DNA from: CALEMW01 sp035447065
GTDB taxonomy: Bacteria; Krumholzibacteriota; Krumholzibacteriia; LZORAL124-64-63
Direction: 5' to 3'
DNA length: 64,000 bases
Assembly (NCBI GenBank): GCA_035447065.1
Contig: DAOTGJ010000008.1
Span: 44,429-108,428 of the forward strand
Each line of letters begins with the position of its first letter. Position 1 is the stretch's first letter. Below are positions 16,106 to 24,698 of the stretch, piece by piece. The notes beneath the pieces were generated by a model. It was not told the DNA's origin. It worked only from the letters and a program-made list of their open reading frames with translations, and searched no databases. A program made the translations under genes and the position numbers.

Positions 16106-17447
16106 CCCAGGTCTCCTCCCAGGCGAGCTTCTCGTACACGCCGGTCAGCGGGTAGGACGGCGGCGTACGGGCCGTCACGCGCGCGTCGTAATGGTAGCCC
16201 TTCACGTAGCCGTGGATCACGGTGCCGCCGCGGGTCTGACCCACCGGACCGCGGTACTTCTGGATCAGACCGCCCCAGATGGAGAGGGTGCCGCGGGGCG
16301 ATCCGGAGTCGTAGTTCTCCACGCTGATGGACGTGTCCAGGGCCATGAGCACGCCGTTGATCCGGCAGTCGGTGCCGTTGGCCGGCGTGTCGCTGATGAT
16401 CACGTTGCGCTCGGCCACAAGGCCGAGCAGGTCGTCGCAGTCGACGGGCGGCGCGCCGCTGGCGTCGGAGCCGTAGTAGAGCACGTCGTCGTCGATGTTG
16501 ATGTTGCGGTGGCTGGCCACGGTCAGCTCGCCGTCCAGGACGCCCTGGATGTGGACGTCGCCCTCGCTGTAGAAGATGGGGTTGGTCAGGCCCACGATCT
16601 CCACGGAGGTCCAAGGGTCCGTGGTGCCGTGCTCGCGGTAGCGCAGCCAGCCCGGCGCCACGGTGGGCATGGCGTTGCCCGACACGCCCAGCTCGATCTC
16701 GGTGTCGGTGCCGGAGTAGACCCCGCTGAACATGGCCAGGCTGCGCAGGTCGGGCAGCGAGGTGGGCATGGGGATGACCGGCACGTTGAGCTCCACGCCG
16801 CCGCCGAAGTAGGGGTCGTTGCCGCCCACCGGCCAGTCGCCCATGTCCGAGACGCTGCGGTTGGGATAGGCCACGATGTGGTCCGAGGACGAGGTGATGC
16901 GGCCGTGGAAGACCGGATCGCCGTACAGGTGGTAGGTGCCGTTGCTGTGCAGCATGCCCTCCACCTCGTCGCCGGAGATGTACCAGAGGTCGTACTGGCC
17001 GTTGGACTCCTCGTGGGTGAACATGGCGTACTGGGAGAACGCCGTCATCTTCACCCACTGGCGCACGCGGCGCTCGGCGTTGCCGGAGCGGCCCACGCTG
17101 TCCAGCACGAAGGCCTTCTCCGCCTGCCAGGCCGCCGTGGTGTCCACCAGGCAGTTGACCGAGTAGGTGCCGCCGTCGGGGCCGGTCTCGTCCACGTAGA
17201 CGGCGAAGTCGTTGGCCGGCGGGATGGGCAGCGTGCTCAGGAACCGGAGGGCCCGCTCCTTGCCCGCCTCGGCGAGCCAGAAGGCTCGCTCGGAGTCGAG
17301 CTGGTTCTGGGATCCCCTCACCTCGCTGCTCACCAGCGAGAAGAAGCCCGTGCCCATGATGAGCATGGCGCTCACCAGCACCATGACCACCAGCAGGGCG
17401 TAGCCGTCTTCCCGTTGCGTCGACGCGTTCCGCGATGCTTGCCGCAT
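16086..17447 (-). CDS. PilX-like/DUF4900-type pilus assembly protein
   Basis: About 453 residues from ATG 17447; GTG codons at 17459 and 17456 lie just upstream but ATG has the better Shine-Dalgarno (GGTGAGG). N-terminal part GYALLVVMVLVSAMLIMGTGFFSLV is a hydrophobic pilin-like helix after a basic leader. A long secreted domain follows with a metal-site-like GNDPYFGGGVELN and repeated beta turns (IFYSEGDVHIQGVLDGELTVASHRNINIDDDVLYYGSD), the DUF4900 style of right-handed beta-helix. Role: pilus or pseudopilus tip or assembly component. It overlaps the next gene by 20 bp and follows the upstream pilin-like gene after 13 bp. Confidence 0.75.
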   Translation of the reverse strand: MRQASRNASTQREDGYALLVVMVLVSAMLIMGTGFFSLVSSEVRGSQNQLDSERAFWLAEAGKERALRFLSTLPIPPANDFAVYVDETGPDGGTYSVNCLVDTTAAWQAEKAFVLDSVGRSGNAERRVRQWVKMTAFSQYAMFTHEESNGQYDLWYISGDEVEGMLHSNGTYHLYGDPVFHGRITSSSDHIVAYPNRSVSDMGDWPVGGNDPYFGGGVELNVPVIPMPTSLPDLRSLAMFSGVYSGTDTEIELGVSGNAMPTVAPGWLRYREHGTTDPWTSVEIVGLTNPIFYSEGDVHIQGVLDGELTVASHRNINIDDDVLYYGSDASGAPPVDCDDLLGLVAERNVIISDTPANGTDCRINGVLMALDTSISVENYDSGSPRGTLSIWGGLIQKYRGPVGQTRGGTVIHGYVKGYHYDARVTARTPPSYPLTGVYEKLAWEETWDATNPF

Positions 17448-17460
17448 GTTCCTCACCACC

Positions 17461-17886
17461 TCAGTTCTCGAAGACCAGCGTCGCCACCTGGGTCTGCCGC
17501 GTGGCGCCGCCGGCCACGCCCCAGCTCACCACGCAGTCCAGCGTCTTCATGTCGAGCTCCGGCGAGTCCTCGGTCACGGTCAGCACCACGCCGAAGGCGG
17601 TGCCGTCCACGGTGCGCGTGGCGCTCCAGGAGTCCATGTCGGCGTAATCCAGGGCCACGGTGCGCTCCAGGGCCTCCTGGGCCAGCAGCACCGCCACGCG
17701 CTTGCGCTCCTCCTGGTCGAACCCCACGTTGCCGCGGGCGAAGAACTCCACCATCCCCACGGCGACGAGGCCCAGGATGAAGGTGGCGATGATGATCTCC
17801 ACCAGAGACGCGCCTCGCTGATCCGTGCGGGATGCGCGGGACCGGAGACGGCGCACGGCCGCCCCCGCCAGGGCCTTGATCTTCAT
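17461..17886 (-). CDS. Type IV pilin-like minor pseudopilin (PilV/GspI type)
   Basis: 141 residues from ATG 17886. Basic leader (about 1-24), then a prepilin cleavage site followed by ASLVEIIIATFILGLVAVGMVEFF: Glu at mature position 5 and a hydrophobic helix of the pilin type. The globular part (CVVSWGVAGGATRQTQVATLVFEN at the end) is typical of PilV/GspI minor pilins. First gene of the three-gene operon. A 7-bp inverted repeat directly before the ATG encloses the GGGGG ribosome-binding site. Confidence 0.75.
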   Translation of the reverse strand: MKIKALAGAAVRRLRSRASRTDQRGASLVEIIIATFILGLVAVGMVEFFARGNVGFDQEERKRVAVLLAQEALERTVALDYADMDSWSATRTVDGTAFGVVLTVTEDSPELDMKTLDCVVSWGVAGGATRQTQVATLVFEN

Positions 17887-17905
17887 AACTGCACCCCCTG
17901 CAGTT
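17887..17905 (-). promoter_or_regulatory. Hairpin with the ribosome-binding site in its loop
   Basis: On the minus strand, arms AACTGCA and TGCAGTT (7 bp, perfect) enclose GGGGG, and the ATG follows the second arm directly. The Shine-Dalgarno would be displayed or hidden in the loop, so translation of the pilin operon may depend on this structure. Confidence 0.5.
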
Positions 17906-18023
17906 GGTTGACTCATCTCCGAGCACGGCCGCGAGGTCATGCCTGGGAATGTTATCGGCAGCCCGGCCGGGATCCTTGATGAGAACCTGGATCGGAACCG
18001 GCGGGTCGCGAGGGCCCGCGGCG

Positions 18024-18032
18024 TGCTATAAT
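18024..18032 (+). promoter_or_regulatory. Extended -10 promoter before the subtilase gene
   Basis: TGCTATAAT is a perfect extended -10 (TGn plus TATAAT) with no good -35. The start point would be near 18039, giving a 46-nt leader to ATG 18085. Confidence 0.6.
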
Positions 18033-18084
18033 TCCCGGATCGATCCCGCACGACGCCACGCATCCCAGCTGGAGAGGACCGTCC

Positions 18085-21000
18085 ATGAACCGCACCATCG
18101 CCCGCCGCGCGGCCTTCGCCGTCGCCGCGCTGCTGCTCTGCGCCGCCTTCGTCCCCACGGCGACGGCCGGCGACATCGCCCCGCGCCTGGAGCGCGCCCT
18201 CGCCAGCCCCGCCTTCCCCTGGCTGGCCGACGACGGCACCTACACCGTCTGGGTCTTCTTCAGCGACAAGGGCCTGCAGGGCGTCGACCTGGAGCGCGCC
18301 CTGGACGCCGCCCAGGCGGACCTGGACCAGCGCACCGCCTGGCGCCGCGCCAAGATGAAGGCCGCCGGAGAGCGCCTGACCGACGCCCGCGATCTGGACC
18401 TGGCGCCCGCGTACCTGGCCCAGGCCAAGGCCACCGGCGCCGAGCTGCGGCGGGAGAGCCGCTGGCTCAACGCGGCCAGCTTCCAGGCCTCCGCCGCGCA
18501 GGTGCGGGCCCTGGCCGCCCTGCCGTCGGTGCGGAAGGTGGATCTGGTGAACCGGTTCTCGCGGCCGGAGCTGCCCGAGCAGGACGCCGCCGCGCCCGCG
18601 CCGGCGGAGAAGTCGTCGCGGTGGAGCATCGACTACGGCGGCAACCTGGCCGCCATGGAGCAGTTCAACGTGCCCGCCGTGCACGAGCTGGGCATCAACG
18701 GCCAGGGCGTGATCATCGGCATGCTGGACACCGGCTTCCGCACCGCCCACGAGTGCCTGGCGCCCATCCCGGTGATCGCCGCCTACGACTTCGTCAACGA
18801 CGACGGCGAGGTGGACAACGAGACCGGCGATCCCAGCGACGCCCGCAACCACGGCACCGAGACCATGAGCACCGCCATGGGCTACATGCCCGGCGCGCAC
18901 GTGGCGCCGGCCTTCGGCGCCAGCGCCGTGCTGGCCAAGACGGAGGACACGAGCCAGGAGGTGCCCATCGAGGAGGACCAGTGGGTGGCCGGCCTGGAGT
19001 TCGTGGAGCTGCACGGCGCGGACATCGTGTCGTCCAGCCTGGGCTACCTGGACTGGTACGACTGGGCCGACATGGACGGGAACACCGGCGTGACCACCAT
19101 CGCCGCCGACCTGGCCGTGGGCCGCGGCGTGGTGGTCATCAACTCCGCCGGCAACGAGCGCGGCACGAGCTGGAACCACATCATCGCGCCGGCCGACGGC
19201 GACAGCGTGATCGCCGTGGGCGCCGTGACCAGCGCCGGCGACTTCAGCTACTTCTCCTCGCCCGGCCCCAGCTACGACGGCCGCATCAAGCCCGACGTGG
19301 CGGCCCTGGGCTCCGGCAACCACGTGGCCAGCCCCAGCAACGACAACGGCTACACCAGCGCCAGCGGCACCAGCTTCAGCTGCCCGCTGACCAGCGGCGT
19401 GGCCGCCCTGGTGCTGAGCCGCGCGCCCTCGCTGACGCCCCTGCAGGTGCGCGACGCCCTGCGTGAGACCGCCAGCATGGCCTCCAGCCCCAACAACGAC
19501 TACGGCTGGGGCCTGATCGACGCGCTGGCCGCGGTCACCTACTTCGGTCCCACCATCACGCACGCGCCGCTGGGCGACACCGAGGACGTCTTCGGCCCCT
19601 ACGACTTCATCGCCGACATGACCGCCCGCGCCGGCGTGGACGTGTCCACGGTGACGCTGTGGCTCCGTCTGGACGGCGCCGCCTGGCAGTCCACGCCCAT
19701 GTACGACCTGGGCGACGGCCACTTCGAGTTCCCCGTGCCCGGCCAGCCCGCCGGCACGGTCATCGACTACTACCTCGAAGCCGCCGACCTGGCCGGCGTG
19801 ACCACCCGCGAGCCCTTCCTGGCCCCCGCGGCGTACCACACGTTCCGCGTGGGTCCGGACGTGACCCCGCCCGAGCTGGTCCACACGCCCCTGCGCGATC
19901 AGGCCCTGATCCGCTGGCCGGCGACGGTGGCGTGCGAGGCGACGGACAACCTGGGCGTGGCCTCCGTGGAGCTGTCCTTCGCGCTCAACGGCGGCCCGGT
20001 GCAGGGACCCTTCGCCTTCACGCCCGTGGGCGGGGACCGCTACGAGCTCGTCTTCCCGCTGACGGCCGCGGAGGTCGCCGTGGGCGACGTGATCGGGTAC
20101 TCCATCACGGTGGCCGACGCGGCCCAGACGCCCAACGTGGTGGTCACCGCCACCGAGACCTTCCAGATCATCGACGCCCTGGGCGTGGTGCTCATCCTGG
20201 ACGACCCGGCCACGGCCGCGGCCGGCCAGGACCTGAAGATCGATCCGGACACCAAGCTCCCCCTGAGCACGACCGCAACCACGGCGGGCAAGAGCTCCGC
20301 GGGCTCGCTGCAGACCTGGCTGGACGACGCCGGCTACGTGACCGACGTGCAGCCGTTCGCCGGCGCCGACGCCGCCGACTTCAGCGATTACGACGTGGTG
20401 GTGCTCACCAGCGGCGACAACGCCGGCCCCGTGGCCGACGCCGCGGGCCGCACCGCCCTGGAGACCTGGGCCGCGGCCGGCGGCAAGCTGCTCGTCGAAG
20501 GCGGCGAGACCGGCTACGACGCGCTGTCCAGCCCCGGCTACCCGAGCTTCGCCGCCGGCGTGCTCCACGCCGTGGATTGGAACGGCGACAACTCCGGCGC
20601 CCTGACCCTGGTCTCCGGCCAGGCGGGCCATCCGGTGGCCACCATCCCCAACGCCATCCCGGCGTCGCTGCCCATCGCCTACGTGGGCTACGGCGACGAG
20701 GACGCCGTGACCCCCGCCGCCGACGCCGTGGCGGTCTACGTGACCACCAGCGACCCCACCGACGCCGGCGTGCTGGTCTACGACGACAACCCGGCGCCCC
20801 AGGCCGGCCAGATCGTCTACTTCGCCTTCAACGTGGAGGCCCTGGATCCCTCCGTCGGGCGCCAGCTCACCGAGAACGCCCTGGCCTACCTGCTGGCCGC
20901 GGAAACGCCTGCCACGTCGTCCCTGTCCGGCCGCGTGACGCTGCTGGGCGAGGCCGACCACTCCGGCATCCTGGTGGACGCCGGCGGCGGCCACAGCACG

Positions 21001-21861
21001 CTGACCGCCCCGGACGGCAGCTGGTCGCTGGGCGGCCTCTACGGCGGCGCCTACGGCGTGATCGCCACCAAGGCCGGCTGGTCCACCGCCCGCACGGACG
21101 TGGTCCTGGCCGACGCCGAGAGCCTGACCGGCATCGACATGATGCTGAGTCCGGTGGTGGAGACCAGCTACAGCGCCGCGCCCGGCGCCGCCATCCCGGA
21201 CAACAACCCCACGGGCATCACCTCGGTCATCACGGTGCCCGCGGGCGAGTCCGGCGCCGTGTCGGCCATCAGCGTGGACATCGACATCACGCACACCTAC
21301 CAGGGCGACCTGATCATCACGCTGACCAGCCCGCTGGGCGCGGTGATCACGCTGCACAACCGCAGCGGCGGCTCCGCGGACAACGTGATCGGCAACTGGC
21401 CCGAGACGCTGGACGTGGACGGCCCCGGCTCCCTGGACGACGTGCTGGGCCTGAGCAACGGCGGCGACTGGACGCTGCGCGTGTCCGACAACGCCGGCAT
21501 CGACACGGGCACCCTGGTGTCCTGGGGCCTGAACTTCACCGTGCCCGCGGCCATCACCGCGGTGGACGACGACGGCCTGCCCCGCGTCACCCGCCTGCGC
21601 GGCAACACGCCCAACCCGTTCAACCCCAAGACCACCATCGCCTTCGACCTGGCCGCCGACGGCCCGGTGAGCCTGGAGGTCTTCGACACCCGCGGCCGCC
21701 TGGTGCGCTCGCTGGTGGACGGACGGCTCCAGGCCGGCGCCCACGCCGTGGTCTGGGACGGCCGCGACGCGCGGGGCGGGTCCGTGGCCAGCGGCACCTA
21801 CCTGTTCCGTCTGCGGGCCGGCGACGTGACCGAGCACCGCAAGATGGCGCTGGTGCGGTAG
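18085..21861 (+). CDS. Secreted S8 subtilase with P domain and FlgD-like C-terminal domain
   Basis: 1258 residues. Signal peptide 1-28. An N-terminal propeptide-like region (about 30-170) precedes the S8 domain: catalytic Asp215 (GMLDTGF), His256 (NHGTET), oxyanion Asn357 (SAGN) and Ser430 in GTSFSCP, a slightly divergent form of GTSMAxP. Downstream are Ig-like units (about 500-690), an alpha/beta domain like a flavodoxin or glutamine-amidotransferase fold (700-945), a carboxypeptidase-regulatory-like domain (about 950-1015), a P/proprotein-convertase domain (about 1030-1150), and a FlgD-like Ig domain (TPNPFNPKTTIAFDL to the end RKMALVR). It degrades protein outside the cell. An extended -10 promoter and a Rho-independent terminator flank it, so it is monocistronic. 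Confidence 0.92.
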   Translation: MNRTIARRAAFAVAALLLCAAFVPTATAGDIAPRLERALASPAFPWLADDGTYTVWVFFSDKGLQGVDLERALDAAQADLDQRTAWRRAKMKAAGERLTDARDLDLAPAYLAQAKATGAELRRESRWLNAASFQASAAQVRALAALPSVRKVDLVNRFSRPELPEQDAAAPAPAEKSSRWSIDYGGNLAAMEQFNVPAVHELGINGQGVIIGMLDTGFRTAHECLAPIPVIAAYDFVNDDGEVDNETGDPSDARNHGTETMSTAMGYMPGAHVAPAFGASAVLAKTEDTSQEVPIEEDQWVAGLEFVELHGADIVSSSLGYLDWYDWADMDGNTGVTTIAADLAVGRGVVVINSAGNERGTSWNHIIAPADGDSVIAVGAVTSAGDFSYFSSPGPSYDGRIKPDVAALGSGNHVASPSNDNGYTSASGTSFSCPLTSGVAALVLSRAPSLTPLQVRDALRETASMASSPNNDYGWGLIDALAAVTYFGPTITHAPLGDTEDVFGPYDFIADMTARAGVDVSTVTLWLRLDGAAWQSTPMYDLGDGHFEFPVPGQPAGTVIDYYLEAADLAGVTTREPFLAPAAYHTFRVGPDVTPPELVHTPLRDQALIRWPATVACEATDNLGVASVELSFALNGGPVQGPFAFTPVGGDRYELVFPLTAAEVAVGDVIGYSITVADAAQTPNVVVTATETFQIIDALGVVLILDDPATAAAGQDLKIDPDTKLPLSTTATTAGKSSAGSLQTWLDDAGYVTDVQPFAGADAADFSDYDVVVLTSGDNAGPVADAAGRTALETWAAAGGKLLVEGGETGYDALSSPGYPSFAAGVLHAVDWNGDNSGALTLVSGQAGHPVATIPNAIPASLPIAYVGYGDEDAVTPAADAVAVYVTTSDPTDAGVLVYDDNPAPQAGQIVYFAFNVEALDPSVGRQLTENALAYLLAAETPATSSLSGRVTLLGEADHSGILVDAGGGHSTLTAPDGSWSLGGLYGGAYGVIATKAGWSTARTDVVLADAESLTGIDMMLSPVVETSYSAAPGAAIPDNNPTGITSVITVPAGESGAVSAISVDIDITHTYQGDLIITLTSPLGAVITLHNRSGGSADNVIGNWPETLDVDGPGSLDDVLGLSNGGDWTLRVSDNAGIDTGTLVSWGLNFTVPAAITAVDDDGLPRVTRLRGNTPNPFNPKTTIAFDLAADGPVSLEVFDTRGRLVRSLVDGRLQAGAHAVVWDGRDARGGSVASGTYLFRLRAGDVTEHRKMALVR

Positions 21862-21885
21862 CCGCACGCAGGGTCTCTGGCGAAC

Positions 21886-21915
21886 GAGCCCCGCTCCCCC
21901 TCGGGAGTGGGGCTC
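21886..21915 (+). terminator. Rho-independent terminator after the subtilase
   Basis: 13-bp arms GAGCCCCGCTCCC and GGGAGTGGGGCTC (one G-U pair) around a 4-nt loop, 25 bp past the stop codon and followed by TTCC. Confidence 0.7.
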
Positions 21916-21990
21916 TTCCGTCCCCGGCGCATCCGTGGTACAACGGTCGTCCGCCCGCCGCCGCGGCCCCCGACCGGAGCGACCATCGCC

Positions 21991-23625
21991 ATGATCCTGC
22001 CCCTGCTCTTCCTCGCGTTGCTCGCCGGTACCGCCGCGGCGCAGCCCGTCATCACGGAGATCATCGTCACCGCCGCGGGCGCGCCGCCCCTCGCATCCCA
22101 GGCGCCGCCGCTCTTCGCCGACGAAACCGTGGACGGCCCCCTGCTCACCGTGGACCCGAACGTCCTCAAGCAGACGGTCCTGGGTCTCGGCACCTCCGTC
22201 ACCGAGTCGTCCGCCTTCGTGCTGGCCCACCTCGAGCCCGCGCGGCGGCGCGGCGTGATCGCCCGCCTCTTCGGGCCCGACGGAGCCGATTTCCCCCTGG
22301 CCCGCACCCACCTGGGCGCCTGCGATTTCAGCGTGGAGGGGAAGTACTCCTACGCCGACGTCCCCGCCCCCGGCGACGATCCCCTGGCCGCCTTCACCCT
22401 GGCCCCGGACAGCGCCGGCTTCGACCCCGCCGCGCACCCCGGCCTGCGCGCCCCCGCCTACGACCTGCTCCCCATGCTGCGCGAGTCCCACGCCGCCGGC
22501 GGCGCGCCCCTGCGCGTGGTGGGTTCGGCGTGGACGGCGCCGCCGTGGATGAAGGACATCGGCACGTGGTCCATCCCGGGCGATGCGACCAACGGCTGGG
22601 TGGGCACCGGCGGCGCGCTCCTGCCGGAGCACCGCGCCACCTACGCCGACTACCTGGTGCGCGCGGTGGACGCCTTCGCCGCCGCCGGCGCGCCGCTCTG
22701 GGCCCTCACGCCGGTCAACGAGCCCCACGGCAACGGCGGCTACTGGGAGAGCATGCACATGACGCCGGGCGGCCAGAAGACGTTCGTGCAGGACCTGCTG
22801 GGCCCGCGCCTACGCCGCGCCGGCCACGACATGGCGATCTACGTGTACGACCAGAACCGCGACGGCCTGGAGGACTGGGCCGACGCCATCCTGGGCGACC
22901 CGCGCTCCCGCGGCGACGTGACGGGCATCGCCGTGCACTGGTACTCAGGCACGGAGAAGGTGTTCGAGGACGCCTTCGAGCGCGTGCACGCGCGCTTCCC
23001 CGAGTTCGGCATCCTCCACACCGAAGGCTGCATCGACAACCTGGGCGTGGCCGCGCCCGGAGGCATCCGCGACCCTGACGGCTACCAGGAGGAGGGCTGG
23101 TTCATGAACGACGCCTTCTGGTGGGGCCCCAACGCCACGGACTGGGCCTACACCGCGGAGTGGGCCGGGCCCGGCGCCGCGGACCACCCGGCCTACGTGC
23201 CGGTGCACCGCTACGCGCGGGACATCATCGTGGGACTGGATCATTGGCTCGAAGGCTGGATCGATTGGAACGCGGTGCTGGACCGCCACGGCGGCCCCAA
23301 CCACGTGGGCAACTTCTGCGGCGCGCCCATCATGATCGACACGGCCACGGGCCAGGTCTACGAGACCCCCGTCTTCCACGTGCTCCTGCAGCTCAGCCGC
23401 AGCATCCGCCCCGGCGACCGCGCCGTGGCCACGCGCCTGGACCGCGCCGACCTGGGCGCCGACGACCTCCACGCCTGCGCCGTGCGCGCTCCCGACGGCC
23501 GCCTGGCCGTGCAGGTGCTCAACACCACGGCGCGGCCCGTGATGTACGGGCTGCGCCTGGGGGACCGCACGGCGCGGATCGAGATCCCGGCCAACGCGGT
23601 GCAGACGGTGCGGGTGACGCCGTGA
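21991..23625 (+). CDS. Secreted GH30 glycoside hydrolase
   Basis: 544 residues. Short signal peptide (to about 20, ending AAA-QP). TIM barrel of GH30: the acid/base Glu lies in TPVNEPHG (about residue 249), and the nucleophile Glu in ILHTEGC (about 346). Other family signatures are GLGTSVTESSAF at the start, DFSVEGKYSY, SAWTAPPWMKD and IGLDHWLEGWIDWN. A C-terminal beta-sandwich follows. Likely activity: beta-1,6-glucanase or beta-glucosylceramidase; the subfamily cannot be settled by eye. ATG at 21991 has GGAG upstream. Its stop overlaps the GTG of the next gene (GTGA), forming a two-gene operon. It has no FlgD-like tail. Confidence 0.9.
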   Translation: MILPLLFLALLAGTAAAQPVITEIIVTAAGAPPLASQAPPLFADETVDGPLLTVDPNVLKQTVLGLGTSVTESSAFVLAHLEPARRRGVIARLFGPDGADFPLARTHLGACDFSVEGKYSYADVPAPGDDPLAAFTLAPDSAGFDPAAHPGLRAPAYDLLPMLRESHAAGGAPLRVVGSAWTAPPWMKDIGTWSIPGDATNGWVGTGGALLPEHRATYADYLVRAVDAFAAAGAPLWALTPVNEPHGNGGYWESMHMTPGGQKTFVQDLLGPRLRRAGHDMAIYVYDQNRDGLEDWADAILGDPRSRGDVTGIAVHWYSGTEKVFEDAFERVHARFPEFGILHTEGCIDNLGVAAPGGIRDPDGYQEEGWFMNDAFWWGPNATDWAYTAEWAGPGAADHPAYVPVHRYARDIIVGLDHWLEGWIDWNAVLDRHGGPNHVGNFCGAPIMIDTATGQVYETPVFHVLLQLSRSIRPGDRAVATRLDRADLGADDLHACAVRAPDGRLAVQVLNTTARPVMYGLRLGDRTARIEIPANAVQTVRVTP

Positions 23626-24611
23626 CGGAGCCGCGCACCATCCGCTGGGGCATCCTGGGCACGGGCGCCATCGCCGGCGCCTTCGCGCGCGCGTTGACGG
23701 AGACGGAGGGCTCCGTGCTGCATGCCGTGGGCTCGCGCACGCCGGAATCGGCCGCCGCCTTCGCCGCGACGCACGCGGCGGCCCGCGCCCACGGGAGCTA
23801 CGCCCAGCTCGCGGCGGACCCGGACGTGGACGCCGTGTACGTGGCCACGCCCCACGCCTTCCACCTGCGCGACACCCTGCTGGCCCTGGACGCCGGCAAG
23901 CCCGCGCTCTGCGAAAAGGCCTTCGCCCTGAGCGCGGGCCAGGCCCGGCGCATGGTCCACGCCGCCGCCGCGCACGGCCTGCCGCTCATGGAGGCCATGT
24001 GGACGCGCTTCCTGCCCAGCACGCGGTTCGTGCTGGAGACCATCGCCTCGGGACGGCTGGGCGAAGCGCGCGCCCTGGTGGCCGACTTCGGCTTCCGCGT
24101 CCCGTTCGATCCCGCCAGCCGCCTCTTCGACCCCGCCCTGGGCGGCGGCGCCCTGCTGGACCTGGGCGTGTACGCGGTCTCGCTGGGGCACCTGCTGTTC
24201 GGCGCGCCCACGGCCGTCGGCGGCACGGCGGCCCTGGGCGCCACCGGCGTGGACGAGAGCTCCACGGTGGCCCTGACCCACGCCGGCGGACGCGTGACGT
24301 CCGCCCTCCAGTCGTTCCGCGTGGCGACTCCCTGCCGGGCCAGCATCCTCTGCGACGGCGGCAGCCTGGTGCTGCACGCGCCGTGGTGGGGCGCCTCGCG
24401 GGTGAGCGTGCAGCCGGCGGACGGGACCCCGACCACCCACGACTTCCCCCGCCCCGGCGAGGGCTACGCTCCCATGGCCGCCGCCTTCGCGGAGCTGGTG
24501 CGCACGGGGCGCCTCGAATCGGACGGGATGCCCCTGGCGGACACCGTGGCGGTGATGGAGACCATGGACGCGCTGCGCGCCATCTATGGGGTGGCCTACG
24601 CCGACGCCTGA
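23622..24611 (+). CDS. Gfo/Idh/MocA-family oxidoreductase
   Basis: 329 residues. Rossmann N-terminus with GTGAIAGAFA at about 11-20. Then DVDAVYVATPHAFH and the family motif CEKAFALS (a variant of EKP) with Lys as the usual catalytic residue. The C-terminal dimerisation domain holds GGGALLDLGVYAVS, the usual G-G-G-x-L-x-D-x-G motif. It is NAD(P)-dependent on a sugar-like or dihydrodiol-like substrate; the closest pattern is the dihydrodiol dehydrogenase group. GTG 23622 overlaps the GH30 stop, so it probably acts on a sugar released by that enzyme (inference). Cytoplasmic. Confidence 0.85.
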   Translation: MTEPRTIRWGILGTGAIAGAFARALTETEGSVLHAVGSRTPESAAAFAATHAAARAHGSYAQLAADPDVDAVYVATPHAFHLRDTLLALDAGKPALCEKAFALSAGQARRMVHAAAAHGLPLMEAMWTRFLPSTRFVLETIASGRLGEARALVADFGFRVPFDPASRLFDPALGGGALLDLGVYAVSLGHLLFGAPTAVGGTAALGATGVDESSTVALTHAGGRVTSALQSFRVATPCRASILCDGGSLVLHAPWWGASRVSVQPADGTPTTHDFPRPGEGYAPMAAAFAELVRTGRLESDGMPLADTVAVMETMDALRAIYGVAYADA

Positions 24612-24698
24612 CTTTTCGAGATCCTTCGCAACTTCCCAACAGGAAACCGCGCCCTCCCGCGTTCTTCTCTCGCGAGCCCCCCGAGAAAGGACGCCCCC

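Noticed and set aside
11495..16327. 1610-codon plus-strand open frame across several minus-strand genes
   Set aside because: Antisense to the TPR, beta-helix and pilin genes; the low-complexity His/Gln/Arg/Gly-rich composition shows that it is not translated.
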